Positions 46,649 through 57,218 of a stretch of DNA of 64,000 nucleotides are shown here, piece after piece. Source of the DNA: Erigeron canadensis. Taxonomy: Eukaryota > Streptophyta > Magnoliopsida > Asterales > Asteraceae. Location of the stretch: NCBI RefSeq assembly GCF_010389155.1, contig NC_057769.1, forward strand, positions 15,314,735 to 15,378,734, written 5' to 3'. The stretch's first letter is position 1; each line of letters starts with the position of its first letter. The position numbers and the translations under genes were made by a program. The notes beneath the pieces are model-generated. The model ran no database searches, was not told where the DNA came from, and saw only the letters and a list, made by a program, of their open reading frames with translations.

Positions 46649-49219
46649 TTAAGTCTTTTTAGGTACCCACTTTTGAATGGGTCCTTTTGGGTTAGAGGAA
46701 ACATTCAAGGTATATAAATGGGGTTTTCGAACAAGAGGTTTATTCTTAAAATTCATCACAATCCCTTTAAAATCAACAATCAATGGTTTAGAAATCACAG
46801 TAGAAGATTTAGAATTTATTACAGACCATGGTTTAGCTGAATTACTCAAATTTGAAACAAATTTCCTATTAGGAACTTTATTCTTGTAGTCATTAGCTGT
46901 CCAACTTCTTCTAACTGGTGATTTAACAAACACCTGTGTTTTAGCATTTTGATTGTTGGTTTTCTCGGAAGATTTGATGCTCTGTTTCTTTGGATTTCCA
47001 ACAGTGAACCAACCATACTGATCTTTATATCTGGTTTTACCATCAGATGTATTTGTGATTAGAAAATCTTTGTTAGACTTTGACATCTTAGGTAAAAAAC
47101 TAGATTGTGAGTCAACTTTAGGAGCAATGGTTCTAGATACAGATGAAGAATCAACCTTGTTTTTTGAGGTATTTGAAATAGGCTTCTTACCTTTGACAGC
47201 TGGTGCATGCTGACCTTTGGGTGAATAAAATGAAGTTGGAGAAATCTTGGATTTAGATTCCTTATTTGATCCAACTTTAGGCTTTTTGGGTGACAGTTTT
47301 TCAAGTTCTTTTTCAACTTCCGGTGCAAAAACATGTTCAGTTTCCAAAAACTTATCAAGTTCTTTAAAAGAAAAATCTGGAAAAGAAAATGGTGAAACTT
47401 TTTGTTGAACTTTAGGTTTGGAAACAGTTTTGTTTGTAATCTTTTCAATTAATGCTTTTGCTTTAGCCTGAATATCTTTAGGAATCTCAATCTTGTGCTC
47501 TAAGTTCACTTTATTTTGGTCAACAGGGGTAATCACAGGAGTATCAAAAGAGAGTATCTTTTTCACAGAAGAAAGATTCTTAGTTTTCAAAGCTTTAGCC
47601 TTGTCTTCAATCTGGAGAAAATATGAGTACATTGAAGTAGACATATCATGAATCTCTTGAGAAGAGATTCTTTCACCCTACATAGCTTTGTTAGAAATCT
47701 CACACTCTTTGGACTGAGTGGAGCAATCAGGAGAATTAAAAACATGCAACATTTGAACAGGGGTGGTCTCACTTACCTTTGGAGTATGATCTTGAGTTTT
47801 CAAATGTTCAATGACCTTTTGTTGAGACTCAATTTTTTGTTTTAAATCTTCAATTTCTTTTTCCAATATGGTAGTTGGAATATAAGTCCTTGTTGAAACT
47901 GGTTTTAAACAATCTTTTTGAGAATCATTTCCAGGAATTGAAATGTTGTCTATTTCTTCTAACTCATAGATGGTTCTTTTATGAGTTTTCTTATATGTAT
48001 CATTTAGAGCAACATAATCAATACCAATTTGATTTGCTTGTGGTCTTTCAACATCATCTGATTCAAAATCATTCTCAGATGGTCTAACAAAATTTTGAAT
48101 CATGCCAAGTCTCAGAAGGTTTTCATCATACAAAGGACCAAGGTCTTCTGTTTGAGCTTTTGCCAAGTGTGCTGGATTCTTAAATCCCAACCCAAGAAGA
48201 AGTTCTGATCTATCTATCTTTGACTTGTTGTAAAAGGCAGTGAAATCCAGAAGAGGATTTTGTTCAATTTTATAGATTTTCTCTTGGTAAAACAAGATAT
48301 TTGCTTTCAAATCTTCAATTTGCTTTTTAAGAGTTTCAATTTCAACTCCTTTGAGAAAACAAGTACTGTTTAGATCAGAAATTTGTCGTTCATGTTTTTC
48401 ACAGTTGGGTTTAAAATCTTTCATTTTATTTGTGAGAAACTCAACATCAGCTTGTCTTGCATTTGCTCTTATCCACTCATTGGTCTTCTCAAGCTTTAGG
48501 GTCTGAATTGTTTGCTTGAGTGAGTGGACAGTCTCTTCAAGATCTTGACATTTGTTAGTTAATTGAGCATTGGGAGAAACAATTTGAGAACTCGCACTTG
48601 ACAAATGCATTTCTTTCAAAGAATCATAATTCACTTTGAGAGCTTCATGAGCTATTGAGAGTTCTGAAAAATTTTCATTGATTTTATCAAACTCTTGTTT
48701 AGCCATTTTCAAATTGTTTTTCAAAGTAATGTTTTGCTTTGTCAGAGTGTCAGCAGTTGTTTGGTCAGACAAGAAATCATCTTTAGAAAGAAAATCTACC
48801 ACACTTGGTGTTTCTTGTGAGGTAGTTTGTGAAGAACTGGTTATTGAAGTCATCAAGCAATTGACATTTTCAGAAACAGAAATCTTTGGTAATGCATCCC
48901 ATATCTCTTTTGCATTGTGATCATGATTGATAGCAGAGAAAATCTCGTCAGAAAGAGATTGTTAGATATAGGATTTTGCTTGTTTGTCAGCTCGAATTCT
49001 TGCTTTTTGAGCATCAGTGAGTTGGTCATTTGTAAGAAGAATTCCAAGGGGATGTTTCGACTGAACTGGACCATCAAGAATTGATTCTTTAATGGAGTCA
49101 CCATTTGATTTAGTATCAAGAAAATCCATAAATTCGTTTTGCCATTGGACAAAAGAATTTTTGTGAAGAATTGGGGGTCTGATGATTAACATCATTGGAT
49201 TAATGTTGATTGTTGTCAT
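46649..49219 (-). pseudogene. E2 gag, lacking capsid core and zinc knuckle
   Basis: One frame of 857 codons from the ATG at 49219 to 46649 has in-frame TAA (48962-48964) and TAG (47678-47680). The first 120 residues match copia gag N-termini (PPILHKNSFVQWQNEF, then NDQLTDAQKARIRADKQA and KEIWDALPK). The sequence then jumps in frame to a long Gln/Lys/Leu-rich coiled coil (48700-47700) and a basic Lys/Ser/Pro tail ending PIQKWVPKKT. The central gag domain and the CCHC knuckle present in E1, E3 and E4 are absent. The WVPK end equals that of E1 gag. Confidence 0.85.
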
Positions 49220-50200
49220 TGAAATGACTGAACAATGATTTGAAAATTGCTTTTGTTGATTTTGAATTTTAGAAGACAAAACAATCTTGATGAAGATCGT
49301 ATTGAAGAAAGAAAGCTAGGACGATTTTGAATAAGATCGTCTTAGAACGAATGACAGAAAAATTCTAAGTATGGAAGACAGGAAAATAAGACGGTCTTGG
49401 GGAAGATCGTTTTAGAAACTTTGTTAAAGAAAAAATAAGACGGTCTTGAGGGAAGATCGTCTTAGAAGAACTTGGGTTAATTTTCTTAGTACAGAAAATC
49501 TTGGAAATTTGGACAGAATGAGGGTTATGATTTCAAGATTGTTGAGCTAAACTAATCTCAAAGAGATTAGTTACCCAGAAAGTGTGTGATTCCCAATCAC
49601 AACAACTTCAAATGATCAAATCACCACACACAGTTCACACAGAACCAAGAATTTTAGGACGATCTTGGCAAGATCGTCTTAACAACAAATACCAGAAAAG
49701 ACCACTAGGACGATCTTGGGAGATCGTCTTAGAATCACTTAAGTAAAACGGTTTATTTGAAGATCGTTTCAAGGGAATTTCCTCAAGAACAGCAGATACG
49801 ACACAATAGTCGTGCAGAATCACTGATTTGCTCTTTTCTTACTCAATTTTGAGTGTTAGAACTTGATTTAAAAACAGAAATCAGAATTCGATCGCGCACA
49901 ACCCTAGCAACAAAATTATAGATCAAATCAACTCAAATTCAAACCCAAAATTTTGGCGGTTTTCCCACAATTTCGGATTTAGATAAATACAGTGAATTGG
50001 ATTCTGAATTTTAACATGATGTTTTCTGAGGTGATTTAGAATGGATTTGTGAACAAAAACAGGAAAATTGATTGAAAATTGATGTAGAAATGATGAAAAG
50101 CAGAGACGGTTTTGTTTGAACACGAATTTTAAACTTTTGAACAAAAACAACACAAATCTGTATAGAATTTGTTCTGGATCTTCAACAGATTGTTGCTTTT
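49220..50200 (-). repeat. E2 leader with hairpin array
   Basis: Seven more GACGRTCTTGG-loop-AAGATCGTC words lie at about 49285-49770, with the clearest at 49658-49678. The array therefore flanks the gag gene on both sides. 49780-50200 is AT-rich and empty. Confidence 0.8.
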
Positions 50201-50211
50201 CTCTGATACCA
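50201..50211 (-). other. E2 primer binding site (tRNA-iMet)
   Basis: The minus strand reads TGGTATCAGAG two bases inside the 5' LTR. Confidence 0.9.
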
Positions 50212-50213
50212 AA

Positions 50214-50484
50214 TGTAAAACTGCAATAGATTCGTGTTTTGATGCGGAAGATAGATATTCAACAATGGTGGTTAGTGTGTGTAAGTGTGTGTTCTTGAGA
50301 GAGACAAATATGCGTGTGAAATGATCTTGTTACATTCAATCTGTAAATGTATGAGAAATGAGTTATCAGTGTTACAAGGAAGGAAGGTTTGAGGGGTATT
50401 TATACTCTAAGGAAACTTACAAAAGCTCCCCCTCAACCTTACAATGTTTTTAACTACAACTAAGCACTATTTATATTTCTAACA
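50214..50484 (-). repeat. E2 5' LTR (271 bp)
   Basis: TG/CA ends. TATAAATA on the minus strand at 50397-50404. It is followed on the right by target duplication CTTGA. Confidence 0.93.
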
Positions 50485-50956
50485 CTTGATTCTTGCTATT
50501 ATAAGTAAGTTGATAGCCATATTACTGTGTGGATCTTGATGATATTTCGACCTGGCACCATACTTGACATTTGTTTACAAAACCTACGAACTTACCAACC
50601 TTTGTGTTGACACTTTTGAGTACTTCCTTTCAGGTGAACATGTGAATCGCATTAGAGGAGGTTAAGGAACTTAGCATGATGTCCTGTAGCAGACCAGGCT
50701 AGGATTTTGGTGTTGCATGTGAACTTATGTGTTTAATGGCACATGCCTGACTTCTTCCCCTGCGTGGGAGCTTATCTCGTACTTTATTTGATTACATCTT
50801 AAACTTGGGTTTGTAAGCTATGTTTACTTGTTTGAACTATGTGTTTGTTTATCTTTGTTTAATCTATGCATACATTTAGTTATTCCTATGTAACATCCAT
50901 GTGCACGTGTACTTTATCTTGCATCCCGAGTTTTCCGCCTTAGTCGGGGTGTGACA

Positions 50957-51300
50957 ACAGGGATAAGGAAGGAATGTGTGACAACGTTATTTTTAACGGT
51001 TTGTGGGTCATTTGTCGGAGGAATCTTTCTAGAAGCTTGTCTGTCCATTTCCTATTGGTTGATAAATTAGTAGTTGTTCTTTGCCCATGACAGCCTTTTG
51101 TTTATTTTATTATTATATTTCGTTAATTCATAGGAAATAGCTTATGTGGCTATAAATAGGGGCTTATTTTTCTCATTGTAAGCAGACTTGATTGACTGAA
51201 TGAAATTAATAGAGCAGCTTCTATTTCTTATCCAAAAATCTCCATTTACCTTTATGGATCTTTGATCTTGTTGGTGATTGTACACCAAACCACATAGTTG
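50957..51300 (+). repeat. Probable copia LTR fragment
   Basis: This holds a strong TATA box, GGCTATAAATAGGGG (51151-51158 core), typical of a copia LTR promoter. Its left continuation may start at TGTTGACAGG (36894), making it the LTR into which S2 inserted. The right end and a primer site were not resolved. Confidence 0.5.
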
Positions 51301-51354
51301 ATGATGACTCCGGCAAGGGGATTCGTTCATGGATGAATGATTGAGGTTTAAGAG

Positions 51355-51506
51355 TTTGTTGGCGATTCCCAGAAGGTAGGAACCGTGTTCCTTTACTCCA
51401 ACTATGGGTGCTTAGGATTTGTTAGGATGAGAGATGAACCCTAAAGGGTTTTAGGTTTTGTTGTCGATTCCCTGAAGGTAGGAACGGTGTTCCTTTACGC
51501 CAACTA
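51355..51506 (+). repeat. 50-bp repeat with GGAAC hairpin, two copies
   Basis: Copies at 51355-51404 and about 51455-51506 share CGATTCCC, GAAGGTAGGAAC and GTTCCTTTAC. Each forms a 6-bp hairpin AGGAAC/GTTCCT with a loop of CGT in one and GGT in the other. Confidence 0.8.
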
Positions 51507-51509
51507 AGG

Positions 51510-54500
51510 ATTGTTGATGGTTGTCGAATCGTGTTCGACTTATATTAGGGTTTTGTGTTCAATCAATGATCGTATGAGTATATGTGTATTCGGTTGATTT
51601 GTCATCATACCGAATGAATGGGGTTTCCCCTCCTTATATAGGAGAGGGTAATTTTGGACAGGAAGTTAGGGTTTTAACCCTAATTAGGATTTCGGATATC
51701 ATTGCCATGTTTATCCGATTTGCTTGCCATCATTATCCCTTTATAATTGGGATATGATTTACTATATTTAAGGAAGGGATTTGTAGCTTTTTTAGCTATT
51801 TATTTATTAATAATATCTTCGAGCTTGGTGATCTTCGTATCATGGCTCGGATTAGAGGTTGCCATGGCTATGACTTTAGACTCTACTTCTTCATTTTCTA
51901 ACGCTCCAATCTTCGTACAATTTAGTCCGAATGAGATTTGCTAAAAGTTTTGCTCGGAGGACTAGAGATTTCCAATTTTGATAGATCTTTAGACTCATCC
52001 AATGTTGACCTTTTCTACATATTTTCATTCGAGTGATGAGTGGTAATAGTTGATCAAATGGTTGGGATGAGGCTTCGTTGTCCGTGTTATTATACCTTTG
52101 AATGTTTTTCGCCCTCAGGGATTTGCAAATTGTGACTTTTGTCAAATGAGATAAGGTAGTGAGCGATCTTTGTAAAGTACTTTCACGAAGGCTTCTTGAT
52201 GTGGTCTTCGCTAGAAATTGTTTATGGACCTTTGATCTTCGAATCTCACTTTTTGCTATGAAGTTTTGAGTAGTCGTGGATTTACGGAGATTAGTGAGTC
52301 TTGTAACGGAGGAAATTGAGAACATTCTTATGGTATGAATAATCATGAAGTGATATGCTTCTGTTTCGGTGGCGGCATGGTGTCCTTTGAGTGAAGGCTG
52401 TCTTAGGACGGATCGTTTGCCATGAGCGTCTTGCGCGGTGAATAAATCTAGGCGTAGTAATGTGAGGTGGCATGAAGGTATACTATGAGAGGGTTTCTTT
52501 TTATCGGTCTTCCTCATAAAACATCAATATATCTTCGCATCTTTTTGTTATGCATAATGTAAACAACCGGTGATGTATCCCTCAAGTTAGAGGTCATATT
52601 TTCGTTGCATCGAGTTGTTCCACCTTTTTCGCTTTATTTAGTAACTACTCATATTGATGAACTTGATGTGCCATTACTCTTCATGTGGTTGTGTCCTTGT
52701 TCCGTAGACCACATGGTTATCTTCTTATGGTTCTTTCCTTTAATGTAGAGCAAGTGTTGCAAACTTAGGGAATTTTGCTCTTCGTCATGTGGAGAAGGCA
52801 TCTCTGATGTCTCAAGAATATATTTGCGCGGGATATGTTCTTCATATATGATTGATTCTGATGTCTTTGAATGACTATTCTCTTCTTGTAATTATCTTCT
52901 TCATTACTAGAGGTATCATCTTTGTTGTTATGGGCAGTTTCTTCAAAGTTCCCGAGGAATCCTCGGCTTCTATTTTCTGACATTGGTAGTAGTTTATGTA
53001 GGCTACCATCCTTGTTACCTCTTTCAAGCTTTTTTATGGGCTTCGGGTGATGATTTATTCTTTATATATTCGGAAGTCCTTTTTTTAGGCTTCAAAGATA
53101 TATTATGAAGGGATCATCATGCCGAACCACCTTTTTACTGCTTTGTGAGTAATTCTTGAACCTATCGGGGTCACATATATGGCCTTCATATGGTAGTGCG
53201 GAAGTTTGCTGGAAATTTGAAGGACAATCCAGCGTATATGCATGGTCTCGAAGGTACCACCATTCGATTATTCAGTGTCTCACATTTGATTATAGTCTGC
53301 ATGGTATTGAAGGTGGTCACCTTCATATTTTCCATGTCTTTTTGTTGGTGCATGCTTCGCTATGGAAGTTTTTGTTCTTCCGATTACGATATGGCTATAT
53401 GTTATGTAGGCGTCCCTATCATACATTGAGCCTTAGTAGCATGTCTTTTATTGGTAAATAGATATGTACGTGGTAAGATAGGTAATACGATAGGGAGCGA
53501 CCCTTCATAATGGTTAAAGATAAGGGTGTGTTCACCGCTTTTTGACCTTTTTCGGGTCATAGGTTTTACGACATTGGACATATAAGTCTCTTTGTCGTAT
53601 ACAAAATAATTCAAACCTTTTTTAGGTCGGATATTCGTGATTTTGGTCCCTTCAATGGTGGAACCTTTATATCATGCCTTCTTTCCATCTCAGTACTCAC
53701 ATATGAACAACTCCATAAATTAGCCATTACGAAGATTTGTCTAAACTTTGTAGTTAAGCCATTAAACCATTTAAACAACTGTCGAATGTGAGTTGAGATC
53801 AAAGAGTTAACATAGTATCTAATAAATACTTATACAGTTGCTAGGTTGCACCGTTTATTCAACTTAGGAATAATATAAAACGTTATGGTCTTAGTAAGAC
53901 CAATGTTTGGCCAATTTCGAAGGGCATTGCCTTCCAATTTTTGAAGGTATTCTTTGTATTAAGTGAAGGGTATTTGCTATGGTAATTTTGTACTTATTTA
54001 TGTATAATATCCCTTTAAAGTAATTGATATTGTTTTAAAGGGTTTCTAGTTTTTTGTTTGTTTTCTAGAAGGGGTATCCCCTTTGTTTTGCGTCTCTTAA
54101 GGGGTGTTGGTGTTCTATGTTTCTATAGGTTTAGGAATATCAGTGCATGGTTCCGGAGGCAACCACCCGCGGGGTTCCATGTCTTATATTTTTGGTTGCC
54201 CAAAAGGCTGCATGCTATAATCTATGGATTGTATCCTTGTGGCTCTAATTATGTGCTATTTGAGCTTCTTTTGGGGAATATCTTACTTGTTTTGGTTGCG
54301 AGGCTGGGGCCTAGGTAACTATTTGAGTAAGTCTATCTTAGTGAAAGGTGTTTAGAGGATTTTTTCCAAGTCCCTAGGTATGTCAAAGAGAATGAGACGA
54401 GGACATCTTCGACTTACGCATTGTGAAAGGTGTTGTTGGTAATGGGTAAATCCTTAAATATTCGGATGTTGTAAAGAAATTATTGCAGTAGTCTATGTAT

Positions 54501-55000
54501 GACCTTCCGGATCTACGGGGAGGTATATCATCAAGCCTCTTAGGCTTAAGGGTAATGGCTAAGTGTGTATATGTTGACCTCCGTCCTGGCGGAGGGGAGT
54601 CTAAATATAAGACTTTTTATGAGCTAGAAGTGGGAGTGTGGTCTCGGCCTTCTTAAACATAGATAAGAATTTTTATACAGGACCGTAGGCTCGTGGCCTC
54701 TGATATATTTTGGTTTCGGGTTTTCCCGAGGGTATATAAGTTTTATGCATTTGGCATTTATCTAGATTGTATGGGTATATATCATATATGCTTTTCTAGG
54801 ATGCATAGATTGATTTTTGTGTAATAGGCCTGGTGATTATGAAAGCATTATGAATGGAAATTATTATGCCTGGTGATTTTGCTCTACGGAGGTTGTATGA
54901 TCTACGAAGTGTAGAAAACCATGTCCGTGCCTATATCTTGCCGGGAATATTTTAGTATGTCAACCCTTTTAAGGATTGGTAATTTATGAGGCTTATGCCT
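51510..55000. other. Unrecognised sequence
   Basis: No gene was recognised in 3.5 kb. A 208-codon minus frame (51891-52517) has irregular basic composition and no domain, so I do not call it. The stretch is rich in ATCTTCG words (51820-52540) and holds a CCTCCG/CGGAGG hairpin (54578-54595). It may be the internal noncoding part of the copia-like element whose LTR fragment is at 50957. Confidence 0.35.
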
Positions 55001-56608
55001 TGATATCCCCTATTTTATATATATTTATTTTAAGCGATATCATTTCTTTTATTTATTTTATGTTTGTATAATTATCATTTCTATAGACTTTTATACTTAA
55101 TATGTTAATTATTCAAATATAGGTCTATAAAATGAAATATGATAAAAGTGGGTTGAATAAAGATCATTTGCGAAGATATGAAGATTGAAGCTGAATAGAC
55201 GGAAAATGTGACTATACGTGCTCCATAAATATGAAGTAGAAGACTTGGACCAAAAATGGCATATGTGAGTTTGTCTAAGAAAATCAAACGTGAGCAACAC
55301 AGAAGGGTAAAAAAATGAGCTGAGGAAAGCAAAAAGGCCATTTACTTGGACTTGAACAAACATCATGTAAAGCCATAGATGGGCTTGGCCCATCCTTGTG
55401 AGAACTCGGCAGAAAAAGAGGATTAGGCAACAAGTAAACTTCATAATATAAATATCATATACTATGCATTATAGAGGGGATATAATTCGTAGGTCGGCAG
55501 AAACGTTTTGTGTGGGAGCCGTAAGGAGACAAAAACAAAAGGTTTAATTCGTAGGTCGGCAGAAAACAAAACGTTTTCTGGCGAGCAGCAGTGGTGATTC
55601 GATTATCATAACATTCTCCAATATAGTTCGATCTCTTTATTTAATTCGCACTTTATTATTAATAGTTATAACATTGCAATACTTTATTACTATACAATTA
55701 CTCTTATGGATTATATTTATATGATGATAGTTTGTTTTATTTGTCTTGTCATGAGTAGCTAATTCTCTTTGCACCAGCTTGGATAGTAAGCATGTCATAG
55801 GGTCAGTTTAATGTTACTTGCAATTGTTGAACATGATTTTTATGTTTAATCGAAAATTCACATTTATTTGAGTTTAAATATTGTTTTATTTTTTATATTA
55901 ATTGATTGATAATTGTAATTTGAAGTTCGGATAAATCTATGTCATTATCAATTAGTTCATGAAAAGGTTGATCGGTCTATAATTAACCTAAAGTCGTTGG
56001 AGTTCAGAAGAAACTAATGATAAAGATTTTAAACAATTAAATTCACTTTGAATGTGTAAACACTTATGATAGAGGAATCTGATTAGGTGAATAAGCAGTT
56101 CGGAAGAAAGCTTTTAAAGGTTATTTCGTAAAAATCAACTCAGGATCTTAATGCTTAATTATTTTGAATAGAAATTAAACGCGGAAGCGATAACTATATT
56201 TAGAGCAATTGAAGTGGCAAGAATAACGGAAGTTCCTCTTGTCTATCTTTTGAGTCGTTCAACAAATTCAAGTAATGTTTAGACCTGATGATTGGCATGT
56301 GAGCTGATCCAAGTAGGTGTCCCTTTTAAATTATTGTTTAAATACAACAAAAACTTCTCTTTGCGATTAATCCTACGGGATTACTAACTTTTTCTACTAA
56401 ATCTTGCAACGTGGAAACTCGGCCATAAAAACCCCCCCTTTTAATCTGAATTACTTTATTTTAACAATTGCTTACAAAGTCCTTGTGATCGACTTCGGAT
56501 TTACCGAATTTACTATGCTGCATGCGATCGGGTACACTGTCCGCAAGTGTGTTGTAGTCAGTCCTTTTGTAGTTCGTGTTTATAAATTTTATTACTCGAT
56601 TTCACACA
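55001..56608 (+). repeat. GC 5' LTR (about 1608 bp)
   Basis: It starts TGATATCCCC, like the GA LTR (TGATAGGTCC), and ends GATTTCACACA just before the primer site. It carries two copies of TTCGTAGGTCGGCAGAAA (55487 and 55549), the second followed by CGTTTTCTG, which makes a hairpin with CAGAAAAC. A possible TATAAATA box lies at 55447-55454. The start is inferred from similarity; no target duplication was checked. Confidence 0.7.
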
Positions 56609-56617
56609 TAAAATTTT

Positions 56618-56636
56618 TGGCGCCGCTGCCGGGGAC
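56618..56636 (+). other. GC primer binding site (tRNA-Asp)
   Basis: TGGCGCCGCTGCCGGGGAC, one base from the perfect complement of the plant tRNA-Asp 3' end, nine bases after the LTR. Confidence 0.93.
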
Positions 56637-56840
56637 TTTTGTTTAGTAGTTGTTAACTTTTGTAGTTCGGTCCTTTCTTGTATTTACTTATGAGGAAGTT
56701 ACTTGTTTTATTAGTTTAGTATAATATAGGGATAATTTTTGTTTGTTTGTTTATTTATTTATTTTTATTTAGTTTACTTCGTTTTACACACTTGCTTTTC
56801 ACGGGGTTTCTTGTTTGTACTTTTACAGGTAAATTCCGAT

Positions 56841-57218
56841 ATGGAGGAATTTTTGAAGGAGTTCATGGAGCCGGGTGGTACTTTTTCACCGTCTGATTTT
56901 GGTGACATGACGATGGATGAGTTTTTAAAGGACGTCATGGAGCCTGGTGATATATTGAGTAAGATCATCGCACAAGAGGCCGAATTACTTCCATTGCCTT
57001 TGATAGAAGTCATTTCAAAAGAAGATGATCATGTAGATTTCCCTCTAGACATGAAGAAACCAGCAAGTGTGGTTCAACAAGACATACATCCTTCTGATCA
57101 TACATATGCTCCTTTCTATTGTTGGTTAGGTAACTTATTGGCGGAAGGTATGTCCTGCTACTATCACCCCCACTTACACTTAAGTGTGGGGGGAGACACC
57201 CTACTACCTAGTAAATAA
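56841..57218 (+). CDS. Short acidic ORF of gypsy GC (125 aa)
   Basis: An intact frame starts at the ATG at 56841. The ATG is preceded by TTTTACAG-G, which may be a 3' splice site, and by GCTTTTCACGGGGT (56803 onward), as in G5. The protein begins with two near-repeats, MEEFLKEFMEPGG and MDEFLKDVMEPGD (residues 1-13 and 27-39). It is acidic and ends HLSVGGDTLLPSK. The LSVGG part is encoded by the palindrome ACACTTAAGTGT plus a G run. No known domain was recognised. Its uninterrupted frame in a region full of stops is notable. Confidence 0.55.
   Translation: MEEFLKEFMEPGGTFSPSDFGDMTMDEFLKDVMEPGDILSKIIAQEAELLPLPLIEVISKEDDHVDFPLDMKKPASVVQQDIHPSDHTYAPFYCWLGNLLAEGMSCYYHPHLHLSVGGDTLLPSK

Larger units (their letters stand above)
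38979..50484 (-). mobile_element. Copia-like element E2 without pol
   Basis: LTRs at 38979-39267 and 50214-50484 are flanked by the perfect target duplication CTTGA (38974-38978 and 50485-50489). Minus-strand order: tRNA-iMet primer site, leader with hairpin array, gag remnant, spacer with hairpin array, a very long ORF-X, polypurine tract, 3' LTR. No protease, integrase or reverse transcriptase was seen anywhere in the 11 kb, so E2 must have moved with enzymes supplied by another element. LTR divergence is about ten substitutions over 271 aligned bases, plus an 18-bp indel. Confidence 0.95.
36904..50956 (+). repeat. Solo LTR S2, interrupted by E2
   Basis: It starts TGTAACAACC at 36904 and ends CGGGGTGTGACA at 50956, flanked by the perfect target duplication ACAGG (36899-36903 and 50957-50961). 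Removing E2 and one CTTGA leaves about 2.54 kb with no internal region. The end near 50956 is the reverse complement of the S1 start, so S1 and S2 are one family in opposite orientations. A TATAAATA box lies at 37193-37200 (plus). It carries about ten AGGACGATCTTG-type words at 37789-38215 instead of the ACGAGGTCG words of S1. Confidence 0.92.

Noticed and set aside
51891..52517. A 208-codon minus-strand open frame
   Set aside because: Irregular composition, no domain or repeat structure, and neighbouring frames equally open. It looks like chance in unassigned sequence.
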